From the NCBI GenBank assembly GCA_016763815.1, contig JAESTB010000407.1:1-17379 (forward strand): a stretch of DNA of 17,379 nt, written 5' to 3'. The stretch comes from Arenicella sp. GTDB lineage: Bacteria; Pseudomonadota; Gammaproteobacteria; Arenicellales; Arenicellaceae. Under the pieces are notes generated by a model, which was not told where the DNA came from, did no database searches, and saw only the letters and a program-made list of their open reading frames with translations. The position numbers and the translations under genes were made by a program. This document shows positions 1-6,998 of this stretch, one piece after another (the first letter of the stretch is position 1; every line of letters begins with the position of its first letter).

Positions 1-2
1 AG

Positions 3-125
3 AAAGCCTTTTTTGGAAGCGCCGATGTGCTTAATTGTAATAAAAGGAGTCAGATATATCGCCTGGATGAAGGTTTCTTACCAACGGGCAGAAAACTGTA
101 TTGTCTCTGGCGTGCTGCCGATTAG
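3..125 (+). CDS. Possible C-terminal tail of an upstream gene (partial)
   Basis: An open frame enters from the left edge and runs 40 codons to TAG at 123-125. The translation has an ordinary protein-like composition (it includes SADVLNCNKRSQIYRLDEGF and ends LYCLWRAAD) and no internal stop. I do not recognise the family. The frame starting at base 1 is also open for 46 codons but is rich in Arg and less protein-like. This is only a candidate: a 120-base open frame can occur by chance. Confidence 0.3.
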   Translation, partial: KAFFGSADVLNCNKRSQIYRLDEGFLPTGRKLYCLWRAAD

Positions 126-520
126 GACAAGGCGGAGGTGATATTTTTATGCATGGCTAACATGATTGCTTGGCTGTTAAACGTTTCTTTAAAGGTTTCC
201 AATATTACCTACTCGCTCTGTGTTATTGGCTCCATGGACGGAGGGTAAGGGGCATTAGCCAATGAGCGGTGGCTTCACAGAAATAAACACCTGTTCGAGT
301 GCAAAAGATGTTTCAACGCTATGAATCAGGCGCAAAGGTTTTTTGGTGCGCGCATCTCAATTTATAATCTATTCAATTTAAATCGTCATTTAATTGCCGC
401 GAGTGGCTATCGCTCGCTAGGGATAATTACGCTTACCGGACTTACTAGTCGGCTTGTATAGCATCGCTGCCATCTGCATAAAATTAAGCTGTTATTTCAT
501 TGTAACTCTTAATTTATCAA
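126..520. other. Intergenic stretch with nothing recognised
   Basis: About 400 bases with no long open frame, no ribosome binding site in front of a usable ORF and no strong hairpin that I could find. It separates the possible gene tail on the left from the operator/promoter of the secreted protein at 625. It could hold decayed coding sequence, but no frame gives a convincing protein stretch. Confidence 0.4.
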
Positions 521-523
521 TAG

Positions 524-584
524 ATAGTGATCGTTATCTATTGACAATTAATCTATCTGCGTTAGCATAGATAACGATCACTAT
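524..584 (+). promoter_or_regulatory. Promoter framed by two inverted operators, upstream of the 625 gene
   Basis: The 18-mer ATAGTGATCGTTATCTAT at 524-541 is repeated as its exact reverse complement at 567-584. Each copy contains an imperfect palindrome centred on GATC (ATAACGATCACTAT in the second copy). Between them lies a sigma70-type promoter: TTGACA at 541-546 and TAGCAT at 563-568 with 16 bases between. A dimeric repressor bound to either copy would block RNA polymerase. The same palindrome family recurs at 8958, 9021, 10310, 10373 and 12452. The regulator gene is not in the window. Confidence 0.75.
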
Positions 585-624
585 ATTAACTTCGTTAATT
601 TAAATCGAATCGGAGAAAAACCTA

Positions 625-1098
625 ATGAAAAACATTAAAATTGCAGTATTTACACTTATCTCGTTAATGGTTAGCGCGCAAAGTGCGTTAGCAGAAAACT
701 GTACAGACCTTGGCGGAGTCGCCATTGCAAACTTCTACGCAGAAGGTGAAGGAAAGCCGATTATTATTGCGGCGAGCTTAACTGGAAGCATTTCTAATGC
801 GGCGGGAAAAATTACTGCGCAACGAACCACTAAAACTGGTTTAGAAATGGATATGGAACACTATTTCAGCGGTCCAGACGGTGGTTCAATAACTACCAAA
901 GACTTGGGCATTCTCACTGCGGTACCCGGAAGGCCAGGTCGTTTTATGATCGAAATAACGTATGACGTACAAGAGGGCCAGTCAAGAGGCACGCTCAAAG
1001 GCTACGGTGGTAGTTTCAATAGTTATGGTCTTGTTGATCTACGTAGCGAAGTTGACATGAAAGGTCTCGTTCGTTACCAGGGAAAAATCTGTAAATAA
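625..1098 (+). CDS. Secreted protein of unknown function, 157 aa
   Basis: The protein begins with a typical Sec signal peptide: MKNIK, a hydrophobic stretch, then SALA before Glu24, so cleavage after residue 23 is likely. The mature part is about 134 residues, Gly-rich and probably mostly beta, with one Cys near each end (C26 and C156) that could form a disulfide. I do not recognise the family. GGAG at 612-615 supports the ATG at 625. The promoter at 541-568 is flanked by two operators, so expression is probably repressor controlled. A hairpin at 1127-1150 and a VOC gene follow on the same strand. Probable location is the periplasm or outside the cell. Confidence 0.8.
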   Translation: MKNIKIAVFTLISLMVSAQSALAENCTDLGGVAIANFYAEGEGKPIIIAASLTGSISNAAGKITAQRTTKTGLEMDMEHYFSGPDGGSITTKDLGILTAVPGRPGRFMIEITYDVQEGQSRGTLKGYGGSFNSYGLVDLRSEVDMKGLVRYQGKICK

Positions 1099-1126
1099 GC
1101 ATCGGTCAAATAATCGAACGCAATAG

Positions 1127-1150
1127 CGGAGCATCAATCATGATGCTCCG
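1127..1150 (+). terminator. Hairpin between the secreted-protein and VOC genes
   Basis: CGGAGCATCA at 1127-1136 pairs perfectly with TGATGCTCCG at 1141-1150 around a 4-base loop, and the stem can extend by three weaker pairs (G-T, A-T, T-A). No T run follows directly, so it may be a weak terminator or an mRNA processing/stability hairpin rather than a full rho-independent terminator. Confidence 0.5.
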
Positions 1151-1184
1151 TTAATAGAACATTTTAACTCTAGGAAGTGCAACG

Positions 1185-1613
1185 ATGGAAGTTTCGCAGA
1201 AGGGCTTTAAGGCCAAAATTATTTACACCATGATTCGCGTCAGCGACTTGGATCGATCGGTAGCCTTTTATACCGACGTATTAGGAATGAGTGTATTTCG
1301 TCGGGAGGAATATCCCGAAGGTCGTTTTACACTCGTCTTTGTTGGCTATGGTGATGAGTCATCAAATTCAACCATTGAGCTTACCTTCAACTGGGATGAA
1401 AACGAATACCAACACGGTACTGCATATGGCCATCTAGCCTTAGGTGTTGATGACATATACGCCGCCTGTGACCATTTAAAATCAAATGGCGTCAACATAA
1501 CTCGAGCACCAGGTCCCATGGCCTTTACCGCTACTAATGGTGTCTGTGATGTTATTGCTTTTATTCAAGATCCAGATGGATACAAGATTGAAATAATTGA
1601 GAATCACAAATAG
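1185..1613 (+). CDS. VOC-family protein, GloA (glyoxalase I)-like, first metal ligand changed
   Basis: This is a single-domain vicinal-oxygen-chelate protein of 142 aa, close to the bacterial nickel/cobalt-type glyoxalase I pattern: TMIRVxDLxRSxxFYxxVLGM near the start, FVGYGDE, IELTFNW, GTAYGHLALxVDD and IAFIQDPDGYKIEIIE at the end. Family metal ligands are His, Glu, His, Glu. Here Glu65, His83 and Glu136 are present, but the first ligand is Tyr14 (codon TAC) in IIYTMIRV, where GloA has LLHTMIRV. It is therefore either a glyoxalase with altered metal binding or a related enzyme. The start is supported by AGGAAG at 1172-1177. The paralogue at 15562 keeps the His. Substrate unknown; cytoplasmic. 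Confidence 0.85.
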   Translation: MEVSQKGFKAKIIYTMIRVSDLDRSVAFYTDVLGMSVFRREEYPEGRFTLVFVGYGDESSNSTIELTFNWDENEYQHGTAYGHLALGVDDIYAACDHLKSNGVNITRAPGPMAFTATNGVCDVIAFIQDPDGYKIEIIENHK

Positions 1614-1632
1614 TGAAACTAAGGTAAAACTA

Positions 1633-1664
1633 AAATTCCTATCAATATTCAGATAGGAATTTAA
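1633..1664. terminator. Hairpin after the VOC gene
   Basis: AAATTCCTATC at 1633-1643 pairs perfectly with GATAGGAATTT at 1652-1662 around an 8-base loop. The 11-pair A/T-flanked stem lies 20 bases after the VOC stop codon and ends in TTT, so it may act as a terminator on the + strand, although no separate T run follows. Confidence 0.5.
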
Positions 1665-1855
1665 AGAAAATTATCGCTGCTACTTATCTCATTTAGAGCA
1701 GTGCAGCGGCTCAAGCTGAAACATGGTATGACGACTGGGGTGTTGAACTAGTCGATGTTATCGAGCAGATATAGCATTACGACAGAAATGGAACATGTGA
1801 GTTTCAGCAACAAGACGTAAAACAAAACAACTTTACGTTTGCATTGAGAGTGTAA
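1661..1855 (+). pseudogene. Decayed start of a secreted-protein gene, cut by the IS
   Basis: Reading from 1661 one frame gives LKKIIAATYLI, stop, SSAAAQA, ETWYDDWGVELVDVIEQI, stop, then HYDRNGTCEFQQQDVKQ, ending TAA at 1853-1855 inside the IS end. It looks like a signal peptide (KKII..AAAQA) followed by a mature N-terminus. The presumed ATG now reads TTA, and amber codons stand at 1694-1696 and 1772-1774, the first probably from a Leu TTG. The left terminal repeat of the IS256-like element begins at 1846, so the insertion removed or displaced the rest. The family is not recognised. No clear continuation is seen after 3075. This is inference from protein-like composition only. Confidence 0.4.
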
Positions 1856-1873
1856 ACACAACTGCGTATCTGC
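1846..1873 (+). repeat. Left terminal inverted repeat of the IS256-like element
   Basis: 28 bases starting GAGAGTGTAAAC and ending GTATCTGC, matching the reverse complement of 3048-3075 at 23 of 28 positions. Confidence 0.75.
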
Positions 1874-1885
1874 CATGATTTTGGT

Positions 1886-3022
1886 TTAGAGGTAATCGCT
1901 TAATCGATCCTCAAATTCAACCACCTCGGTACCCCCTTGTGGGGTATAAATGGGTTTCCAGTTTCTTATCGTTTTACGAATCACGCTGTTCTATGATTCA
2001 ATCGCATTGGCCGTATAGATGGCTTTTCGGATGTCAGCCGGGTAGCTAAAAATGTGTTTAAATTCTCCCAATGAGCCTTCCATGAGCGGCAGATCTGGGG
2101 GGTACTTGGCACCCAACTTCTCGGCGAACTGATCCAGCGCCAGCAGCGCTTCGTCTTCGGTTGCCGCTTGGTAAATCAACTTGGGATCAGCCGCTATCGC
2201 TTTGCAGTCTTTCCAGTGTACGCACTTCATTGAGTTGCGAACCATATGCACAATTCACAGCTGTATGCGGGCTTCAGGAAACACAGCATTGATCGCATGC
2301 GGAAAGCCTTTGAGCCCGCCGACACAAGCGATGAAGATATCCTTCACGCCTCGGTTTTGTGCTTCGGTCAGTACATTCCAGCAGAACTTGGCTCCTTCGC
2401 TCTCCGACACCCACATACCCCAAAGCTCTTTGTGTACCCCCATGTTGATGCCTAAGACGAGATAAATAGCGTTGTTGATGAGACTCGCTTATCCTGGCGA
2501 ATTTGAATCACAATTCAGTCTAGGTAAACGATGGGGTAAATGTCATCGAGCGGCCGAGATTGCCATTTTATAACGTGTTCCAGAACCGCATCGGTCACTC
2601 GAGAGATGAGCGTTGGCGAGACTCCCGTGTCATAAAGTTCTTGCAATGTTTCGGCAATCTCACGAGTGCTTAAACCTTTGGAATAAAGATAGATGATCCT
2701 CGAATCCATCAGCGGTAATCGCGTCTTGATCGCCGGCGGTTCAAAATCGCCGTTGCGATCTCGTGGCGTTTGAACTTCTAACGCGCCGCTGTCGCAAAAG
2801 ATCGATTTAGATGAATGACCATTTTGGGCATTACCCAAGTTGTTAGTTTCGTGTAATCACGGTGCTCATCGAGTTCAGCATCCAGCGCCTTTTCGTAAAA
2901 TGACTTACGGAGCGCGAAGCTTGCCCTTGGGGTATAAATTTCATGCTCTCAGCCATAGCCTCTTTCGATGTAATACCTTCGCTGGCTTTGTTAATCAACG
3001 CATTGAGTTCTTTCTTACTCAT
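1886..3022 (-). pseudogene. IS256-family (mutator-type) transposase, multiply broken
   Basis: Family hallmarks appear in order on the - strand: MSKKELNALINKASEG at the start (ATG at 3022), LDAELDEH, TPRDRNGDFEP, DSRIIYLYSKGLSTREI, VSPTLISRVTDAVLEHV, RPLDDIYPIVYLD, GVKDIFIACVGGLKGFP, AINAVFPEARIQL, MVRNSMK, PADIRKAIYTANAIES and NSVIRKT. Damage seen: frameshifts near 2850 and 2925, TGA where Cys follows YLD, a two-base insertion near 2484, TGA for Cys after ARIQL, TAG for Leu after NAIES, and an apparent internal deletion after VIRKT so that NWKP and FEDRL near the end come too early. In the active enzyme the DDE residues lie in the YLD and ACVGGLKG regions; the second motif here reads VGG where the family usually has VDG. 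It cannot be active. Confidence 0.85.
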
Positions 3023-3047
3023 TGTATCTACCTTAACTTTGGGTTAA

Positions 3048-3075
3048 GCAGATACACCGTTCAGTTTACAGTCTC
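3048..3075 (-). repeat. Right terminal inverted repeat of the IS256-like element
   Basis: 28 bases; the reverse complement begins GAGACTGTAAAC and ends GTATCTGC, pairing with 1846-1873 at 23 of 28 positions. It lies upstream of the transposase start. Confidence 0.75.
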
Positions 3076-3108
3076 TGCTCGATACCTAGTCTGAATAGTC
3101 GGTGTGGG

Positions 3109-3711
3109 CTAGAAATAGATTTTAACGATTTGAAAACATCCAAAGTACAAAAAAAACGTCCCGAAGACTTTATTGATAGAGGCTTCTTTCGCTCGAAAAA
3201 AGCTATATACATTTCTATATCGCAGAACCGAACTTATAAAAGAAAACCAGATGAAGGTTACGAAAGGAACAGAGATAATGAGAAAAAATATTGATTTATC
3301 CATGTTCTTCGGTAAATTAGCCGAGAGTATTGCTAGATAAAATAAGGCTGCTTTTGGGTTGGATAAAGTAACCCAAAGTCCTTTGTAAACTCCTCCGAAT
3401 AAAGCTGCATTGTTCGGGTTCGACCCAGAATTAAAAAGGCCAAATGACTTTAACCCTAAGTAGCATAGGTATAAGCCTCCGCCTAGTTTTAGCAGGTATA
3501 AAGCCTGTGGGTAAGTGTGAAAGACCCTTTCAATACCGAGTAGAGCACCAAATACCCAAAAGCCGTTTCCAATGGCTATCCCTAAGATAAATAGATAAAT
3601 GATTTTATCCTTATTCTTTAATAAAGAAGCTTGTGATACGGCCACGAAATCTGGCCCAGGGCTAACAACACCCGCTAAGGCAAGTATTGTCAGATAAATA
3701 AGTGATTCCAT
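3109..3711 (-). CDS. LysE/RhtB-family amino-acid exporter
   Basis: A 200-aa inner-membrane protein with about six hydrophobic segments and the family motif SPGPDF at residues 17-22, followed by the usual GxxxGxG-type helix (LGIAIGNGFWVFGALLGI) and KLGGGLYLCYLGLKS. Length and layout are those of the LysE translocator family, which exports amino acids such as lysine, threonine and homoserine, or their analogues, by proton-linked transport. It is the last gene of the operon, 13 bases after the GFA gene, with only a weak ribosome site, so its translation may depend on its neighbour. In this setting it is a candidate exporter for the amino-acid product of the halogenase pair, or for self-protection. 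The actual substrate is not shown by the sequence. Confidence 0.9.
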   Translation of the reverse strand: MESLIYLTILALAGVVSPGPDFVAVSQASLLKNKDKIIYLFILGIAIGNGFWVFGALLGIERVFHTYPQALYLLKLGGGLYLCYLGLKSFGLFNSGSNPNNAALFGGVYKGLWVTLSNPKAALFYLAILSANLPKNMDKSIFFLIISVPFVTFIWFSFISSVLRYRNVYSFFRAKEASINKVFGTFFLYFGCFQIVKIYF

Positions 3712-3724
3712 TTTACGAAATCAC

Positions 3725-4132
3725 TTATTCTGGAAACGGTCTAGATTTAATAGCCGAGTTTATTCTCGTTTCCCAAGCAGATATCTCTTGGCAAAATATA
3801 TTAGCGTTCTCTATTTGAGCCGGTTCATCAGATAGTGATCCGGCGGGTATAATATATCGACTATGATCAGACGTTAGAAAAGGCAAGCCACTTCCACAAA
3901 TTTTACAAAAAACCTTTGTAAAATCTATATTTGGATCTTTGTAAATCACTACTTCTTCCTTGTCGTTAAGCCATTCTAGGTGTTTTTCTTCAATGAAAAT
4001 ATTCGATGCAAAAGAGCTACCAGTTATGTTTTTGCATTGCTTGCAATGATAAATATATAACTTGCTAAAAGAGTCGTTGACCAAATATTTAATATCGCCA
4101 TATAAACAGCCGCCATGTAATTTTGTGTTCAT
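3725..4132 (-). CDS. GFA (CENP-V/GFA) family zinc protein, one Cys ligand replaced
   Basis: The 135-aa protein has the GFA fold signature: HGGCLYGDIKY at 6-16, HCKQC with Cys30 and Cys33, and FCKICGSGLPF with Cys76 and Cys79. Typical members start GGCxCG; here the second Cys is Tyr11 (codon TAT), one base from a Cys codon. The family is named after glutathione-dependent formaldehyde-activating enzyme, though most members have untested activity. The start codon follows the stop of the porin-like gene by two bases, with no ribosome site of its own, so translational coupling is likely. Formaldehyde is the expected by-product of a BesC-like reaction, which would give this gene a reason to be here. 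That link is inference. Confidence 0.85.
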   Translation of the reverse strand: MNTKLHGGCLYGDIKYLVNDSFSKLYIYHCKQCKNITGSSFASNIFIEEKHLEWLNDKEEVVIYKDPNIDFTKVFCKICGSGLPFLTSDHSRYIIPAGSLSDEPAQIENANIFCQEISAWETRINSAIKSRPFPE

Positions 4133-4134
4133 TA

Positions 4135-5301
4135 TTAAAAATAAAATCCAATGTTTATGTTCACCCTATGATCTAGCGAAGTTGAACCGTTGAGGCCAAC
4201 TCCAGGACCATTAACAAAAAAAGAGTTGTTGCCCGATATTAATTCGGAAAAAATTAATAAAGGTCCTTTTTTTATGGAGCAGCCCAATAAATTTTGAGTT
4301 GTATCATTACCTACATTCTCGCTATCTCTTTTGGGGGAAATAATTCCCCAATTGTTGTAACAACTCAATTCATCTATATAACTAATGGAGCTTGTATCTA
4401 TTTTCCTTTCTATATTAAGCAATAGAAAGTCGGCGTTGCTTGCCACATTAAACCTAGTACCAAATGCTCCAAAAAGTACTTGGTCTGAGCTTACGTCATC
4501 TGAGTTTTTTGTGTCAAAATCATAAGTGCCGATCTCTATTTGATAGTTCCATTTATGATAATTGTAGCTGGCGTGTATTGCGGTAATATTTTGGCTACCG
4601 GAGCGTTTGGTGTCTTCATTGAAAATATCCCCGTATTGAGCAGATGCTCCTAGCGATAAATTTCCCAATCTTTTTTCAATACGAAGGTTCCATTGATTCT
4701 TTTCATAGTTCGCTTCTCTCTCGTTAATATCTGCAGTAGCGATGTCATCTTGTCGAGTGACGAGATCAAACGAATAGCGATTCGCTTGATCATTAGACAG
4801 TTCTGCATTTTGATAATAGGCAGCGATGAGTTCAAAGTTATTATTTTTATAGATGTACTTAGCCCCAAGGTCATTATCATCGTCGAGTCCGATATGGTAC
4901 AGAAGGCTTTCCCAGTAGCCATGTGAAGAATAGGGCTGTAAACCAAAAGGTACCTTGCTTAACCCAAATTCGATCCGGTTTTTAGTGTCTATATCGTATC
5001 CAACATAAGCATATTCTGGGAAATCAAAATCTTCATACCATCGATATTGAGCATAAAATTCTACATCAGATATTCGCCCTTCAACTTTTATTCTAAACAA
5101 CTCAAAGTTTAAGGTGCTTGAGTTACTCTCATAGCTTTTGTACTCGTAATTGAATCTAGCTGCACCTCCAATTTTGACGAAATCATTGGGCTTTCCATCT
5201 TTACCTAAGTCTGAGTTAGAGTCCTCAGCATGTGTAAGCGAACAGCCCATTGAAAAGACAAAAGCGTATATCAAACATGTGTTTTTCACTACGTTATGCA
5301 C
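4135..5301 (-). CDS. Outer-membrane porin-like beta-barrel, 388 aa
   Basis: After a signal peptide ending LTHA (cleavage near residue 25) the protein is a run of amphipathic beta strands rich in Tyr, Phe and Asn: FVKIGGAARFNYEYKS, FELFRIKVEGR, VEFYAQYRWYEDF, RIEFGLSKVPFGLQPY and so on. It ends INIGFYF, with the C-terminal Phe used for outer-membrane assembly. The GLSKVPFGLQPY..HGYWES stretch resembles phosphate-selective-porin/OprP-OprO-type barrels, but the exact family is not certain. The start is GTG at 5299-5301, and its AGGAGA site lies inside the end of the upstream gene, which it overlaps by 8 bases. It probably lets a substrate or product cross the outer membrane together with the LysE-like exporter. 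Confidence 0.85.
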   Translation of the reverse strand: MHNVVKNTCLIYAFVFSMGCSLTHAEDSNSDLGKDGKPNDFVKIGGAARFNYEYKSYESNSSTLNFELFRIKVEGRISDVEFYAQYRWYEDFDFPEYAYVGYDIDTKNRIEFGLSKVPFGLQPYSSHGYWESLLYHIGLDDDNDLGAKYIYKNNNFELIAAYYQNAELSNDQANRYSFDLVTRQDDIATADINEREANYEKNQWNLRIEKRLGNLSLGASAQYGDIFNEDTKRSGSQNITAIHASYNYHKWNYQIEIGTYDFDTKNSDDVSSDQVLFGAFGTRFNVASNADFLLLNIERKIDTSSISYIDELSCYNNWGIISPKRDSENVGNDTTQNLLGCSIKKGPLLIFSELISGNNSFFVNGPGVGLNGSTSLDHRVNINIGFYF

Positions 5302-6178
5302 GTTTTCTCCTATACGGATAAAACTGCTGTTTTAGAATACTCGTCTGTGAAATACCGTCTGTTCCATACTCACCAACTTTCCCAATAGGTGACTGAAAAG
5401 TTCCAAAAATCAGGTCCCAGAACATAAAGACCTCACCAAAATTCACTCTATCGTCAGAAATCGTATGGTGTAACGCATGAACTGGCGGAGACCCAACTAT
5501 GTAGGCCCATAATGGAACCTTTGTCCACTTTAAATCTATATTAGCGTGGGAGACATATCTAGCTACTAACGATCCGGGAATATAATAATAAAGGTAGGCT
5601 TCAGTACTCGCGCCCAGCATGTAAAATATAATCACGGTTGTCACTTCTTGGAGAAGGAACCATTCAACTAAGTTAGTTCTGTCTGCTGCGAAGATATTCA
5701 TTTTTGTCGAGCTATGATGCGTTTTATGAAAACTCCACCAAAAATCAAAGCCGTGCTCCCCCCGATGTATCCAATACTGTTTAAAGTCAATGATAATGAG
5801 CAGAAGGAGTCCTTGGATAAATATGGGTATATTATTAGCGCTCAATCCCCAGCTTACCGACCCAAAATAAACTAATATTATGGGAAGAAAGGATATGACA
5901 ACTAAGTGCTTTAGCAACAGATAAGTAATATTCATCACGTTATCATTGTTGCCAATATGCCCGTATTCGCGCCTCGGCTTAAATTTCTCTAGCGCGAGAA
6001 ACACGAGAACTGCAACTATTTCAATTGCACCGCTCAGACTGGGTTGAAACAAATGAACAATCCCAATTGAGAAAATCATCATTGCGGTTCTCACGTACAG
6101 CCCATACTTGCTTGGCGTGATATAACGGTTAATCAATATTAGCGCCGCTACGAGAGATATATTTATTAAAGTTTCCAT
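5294..6178 (-). CDS. Fatty-acid hydroxylase / sterol desaturase superfamily membrane di-iron enzyme
   Basis: A 294-aa inner-membrane protein with hydrophobic helices (about residues 5-20, 30-48, 50-63, 90-107, 120-131, 174-190). It carries the His clusters of the superfamily: HRGEH (138-142), HKTHH (151-155) and HALHH (234-238), with H211 as a further candidate ligand. These bind a di-iron centre that activates O2 for hydroxylation or desaturation, often of lipids. The spacing and the C-terminal WDLIFGTF motif are standard. It lies 26 bases after the HDO gene; the start is supported by TAGGAATTAGGA just before the ATG. In this operon it could act on an acylated or hydrophobic intermediate, or modify membrane lipid. 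The substrate cannot be read from the sequence. Confidence 0.9.
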   Translation of the reverse strand: METLINISLVAALILINRYITPSKYGLYVRTAMMIFSIGIVHLFQPSLSGAIEIVAVLVFLALEKFKPRREYGHIGNNDNVMNITYLLLKHLVVISFLPIILVYFGSVSWGLSANNIPIFIQGLLLLIIIDFKQYWIHRGEHGFDFWWSFHKTHHSSTKMNIFAADRTNLVEWFLLQEVTTVIIFYMLGASTEAYLYYYIPGSLVARYVSHANIDLKWTKVPLWAYIVGSPPVHALHHTISDDRVNFGEVFMFWDLIFGTFQSPIGKVGEYGTDGISQTSILKQQFYPYRRKRA

Positions 6179-6204
6179 ATCCTAATTCCTATTAGACTGA
6201 CTTC

Positions 6205-6960
6205 TTAATGGGCTAGTAGCTTCTCTACACCATTCCAATAATCTTCGAGAAGCGATAGAAAATCACTTACTCCTTCTTCGAATTCTTTCTTCGTATCAGA
6301 TGAATGAACATATGGTGCAATAGCGTTGAAAACTGAATTACTATGTCCAATTTCAACTTCAATGTGCATCTCCCAAAAGCTTCGTACTAGGGCGTCATGT
6401 CCTTGATTTTTTAGACCGTCATTTAATTTTGATACCATAATTGAAGACATTGTTTCGTCTGCGTACAATGCACCTAATGACTTTTCTATACTGCATTCTG
6501 TATATAATTTTCTTATGCCATCGTTCAACTTTTTAGTTACTTCTAAAGGCTCGTAAGATAAGACTTCATCGTAATCCATATCAATTTTACGCATAAAACT
6601 TTTATAGATACTTGAATGTGTAATTTTATGCCCAACTTCGTCATAGACGTTTAGCACAATCTCTCTCAAAATATTTTCATCTCTTGTCTTATTAGCCATT
6701 CCCGTAACATAGAACGGCAAGTATTGAAAAAAGTAGAAACACTCGGAGTAAAGCTGCTTTTGTTGAAGTTCGCTTAACTTATTCTCTCCGTAGTAGTTTA
6801 AAAATTTATGTTCTACACCTGGGTGCGCCAATATTCCAACCAAAATATCATCTAGATATTTTTTGATTTCGGGCGCTACTCCAACTTCTCTTGAGCGGAC
6901 TTCTTGAGATGTGTTGTCCCACTTTTCGGTGGCGTTAGATTCGACTGTTTGTAATGACAT
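6205..6960 (-). CDS. BesC-like heme-oxygenase-like di-iron oxidase (HDO)
   Basis: A 251-aa all-helical protein of the TenA/PqqC-like 'iron-containing redox enzyme' class. Candidate iron ligands follow the HDO order: E73 (YSECFYFFQYLP), E108 and H111 (DEVGHKITH), E169 (ADETMSS), then H199, E203 and H206 (MHIEVEIGH). The E-x2-H helix, and the Glu about 35 residues before it, match the UndA/BesC pattern as I remember it. Known HDOs cut or oxidise small acids and amino acids; BesC splits 4-chlorolysine to 4-chloroallylglycine, formaldehyde and ammonia. The gene follows the BesD-like halogenase by 38 bases, just as these two enzymes are partners in the bes pathway. The BesC assignment rests largely on this pairing; it could be another HDO subgroup. 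Confidence 0.8.
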   Translation of the reverse strand: MSLQTVESNATEKWDNTSQEVRSREVGVAPEIKKYLDDILVGILAHPGVEHKFLNYYGENKLSELQQKQLYSECFYFFQYLPFYVTGMANKTRDENILREIVLNVYDEVGHKITHSSIYKSFMRKIDMDYDEVLSYEPLEVTKKLNDGIRKLYTECSIEKSLGALYADETMSSIMVSKLNDGLKNQGHDALVRSFWEMHIEVEIGHSNSVFNAIAPYVHSSDTKKEFEEGVSDFLSLLEDYWNGVEKLLAH

Positions 6961-6998
6961 AATTGAGTTCCTATTAATTTATGTTGGTATAAATAGCT

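Larger units (their letters stand above)
1846..3075 (-). mobile_element. IS256-family insertion sequence, degenerate, with terminal inverted repeats
   Basis: The ends at 1846-1873 and 3048-3075 are 28-base inverted repeats matching at 23 of 28 positions (outer part GAGA[G/C]TGTAAAC, inner part GTATCTGC). They enclose a - strand transposase of the mutator/IS256 type. The total length of about 1230 bp is normal for the family. I could not find a convincing 8-9 bp target duplication: the flanks TTTGCATT and TGCTCGAT share little. The element lies 34 bases beyond the stop of the LysE-like gene, so it may have replaced the operon's original downstream end. Confidence 0.8.

Noticed and set aside
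2181..3094. + strand open frames of 94, 69 and 84 codons
   Set aside because: They are antisense to the broken IS256-type transposase, whose family motifs are clear on the - strand.
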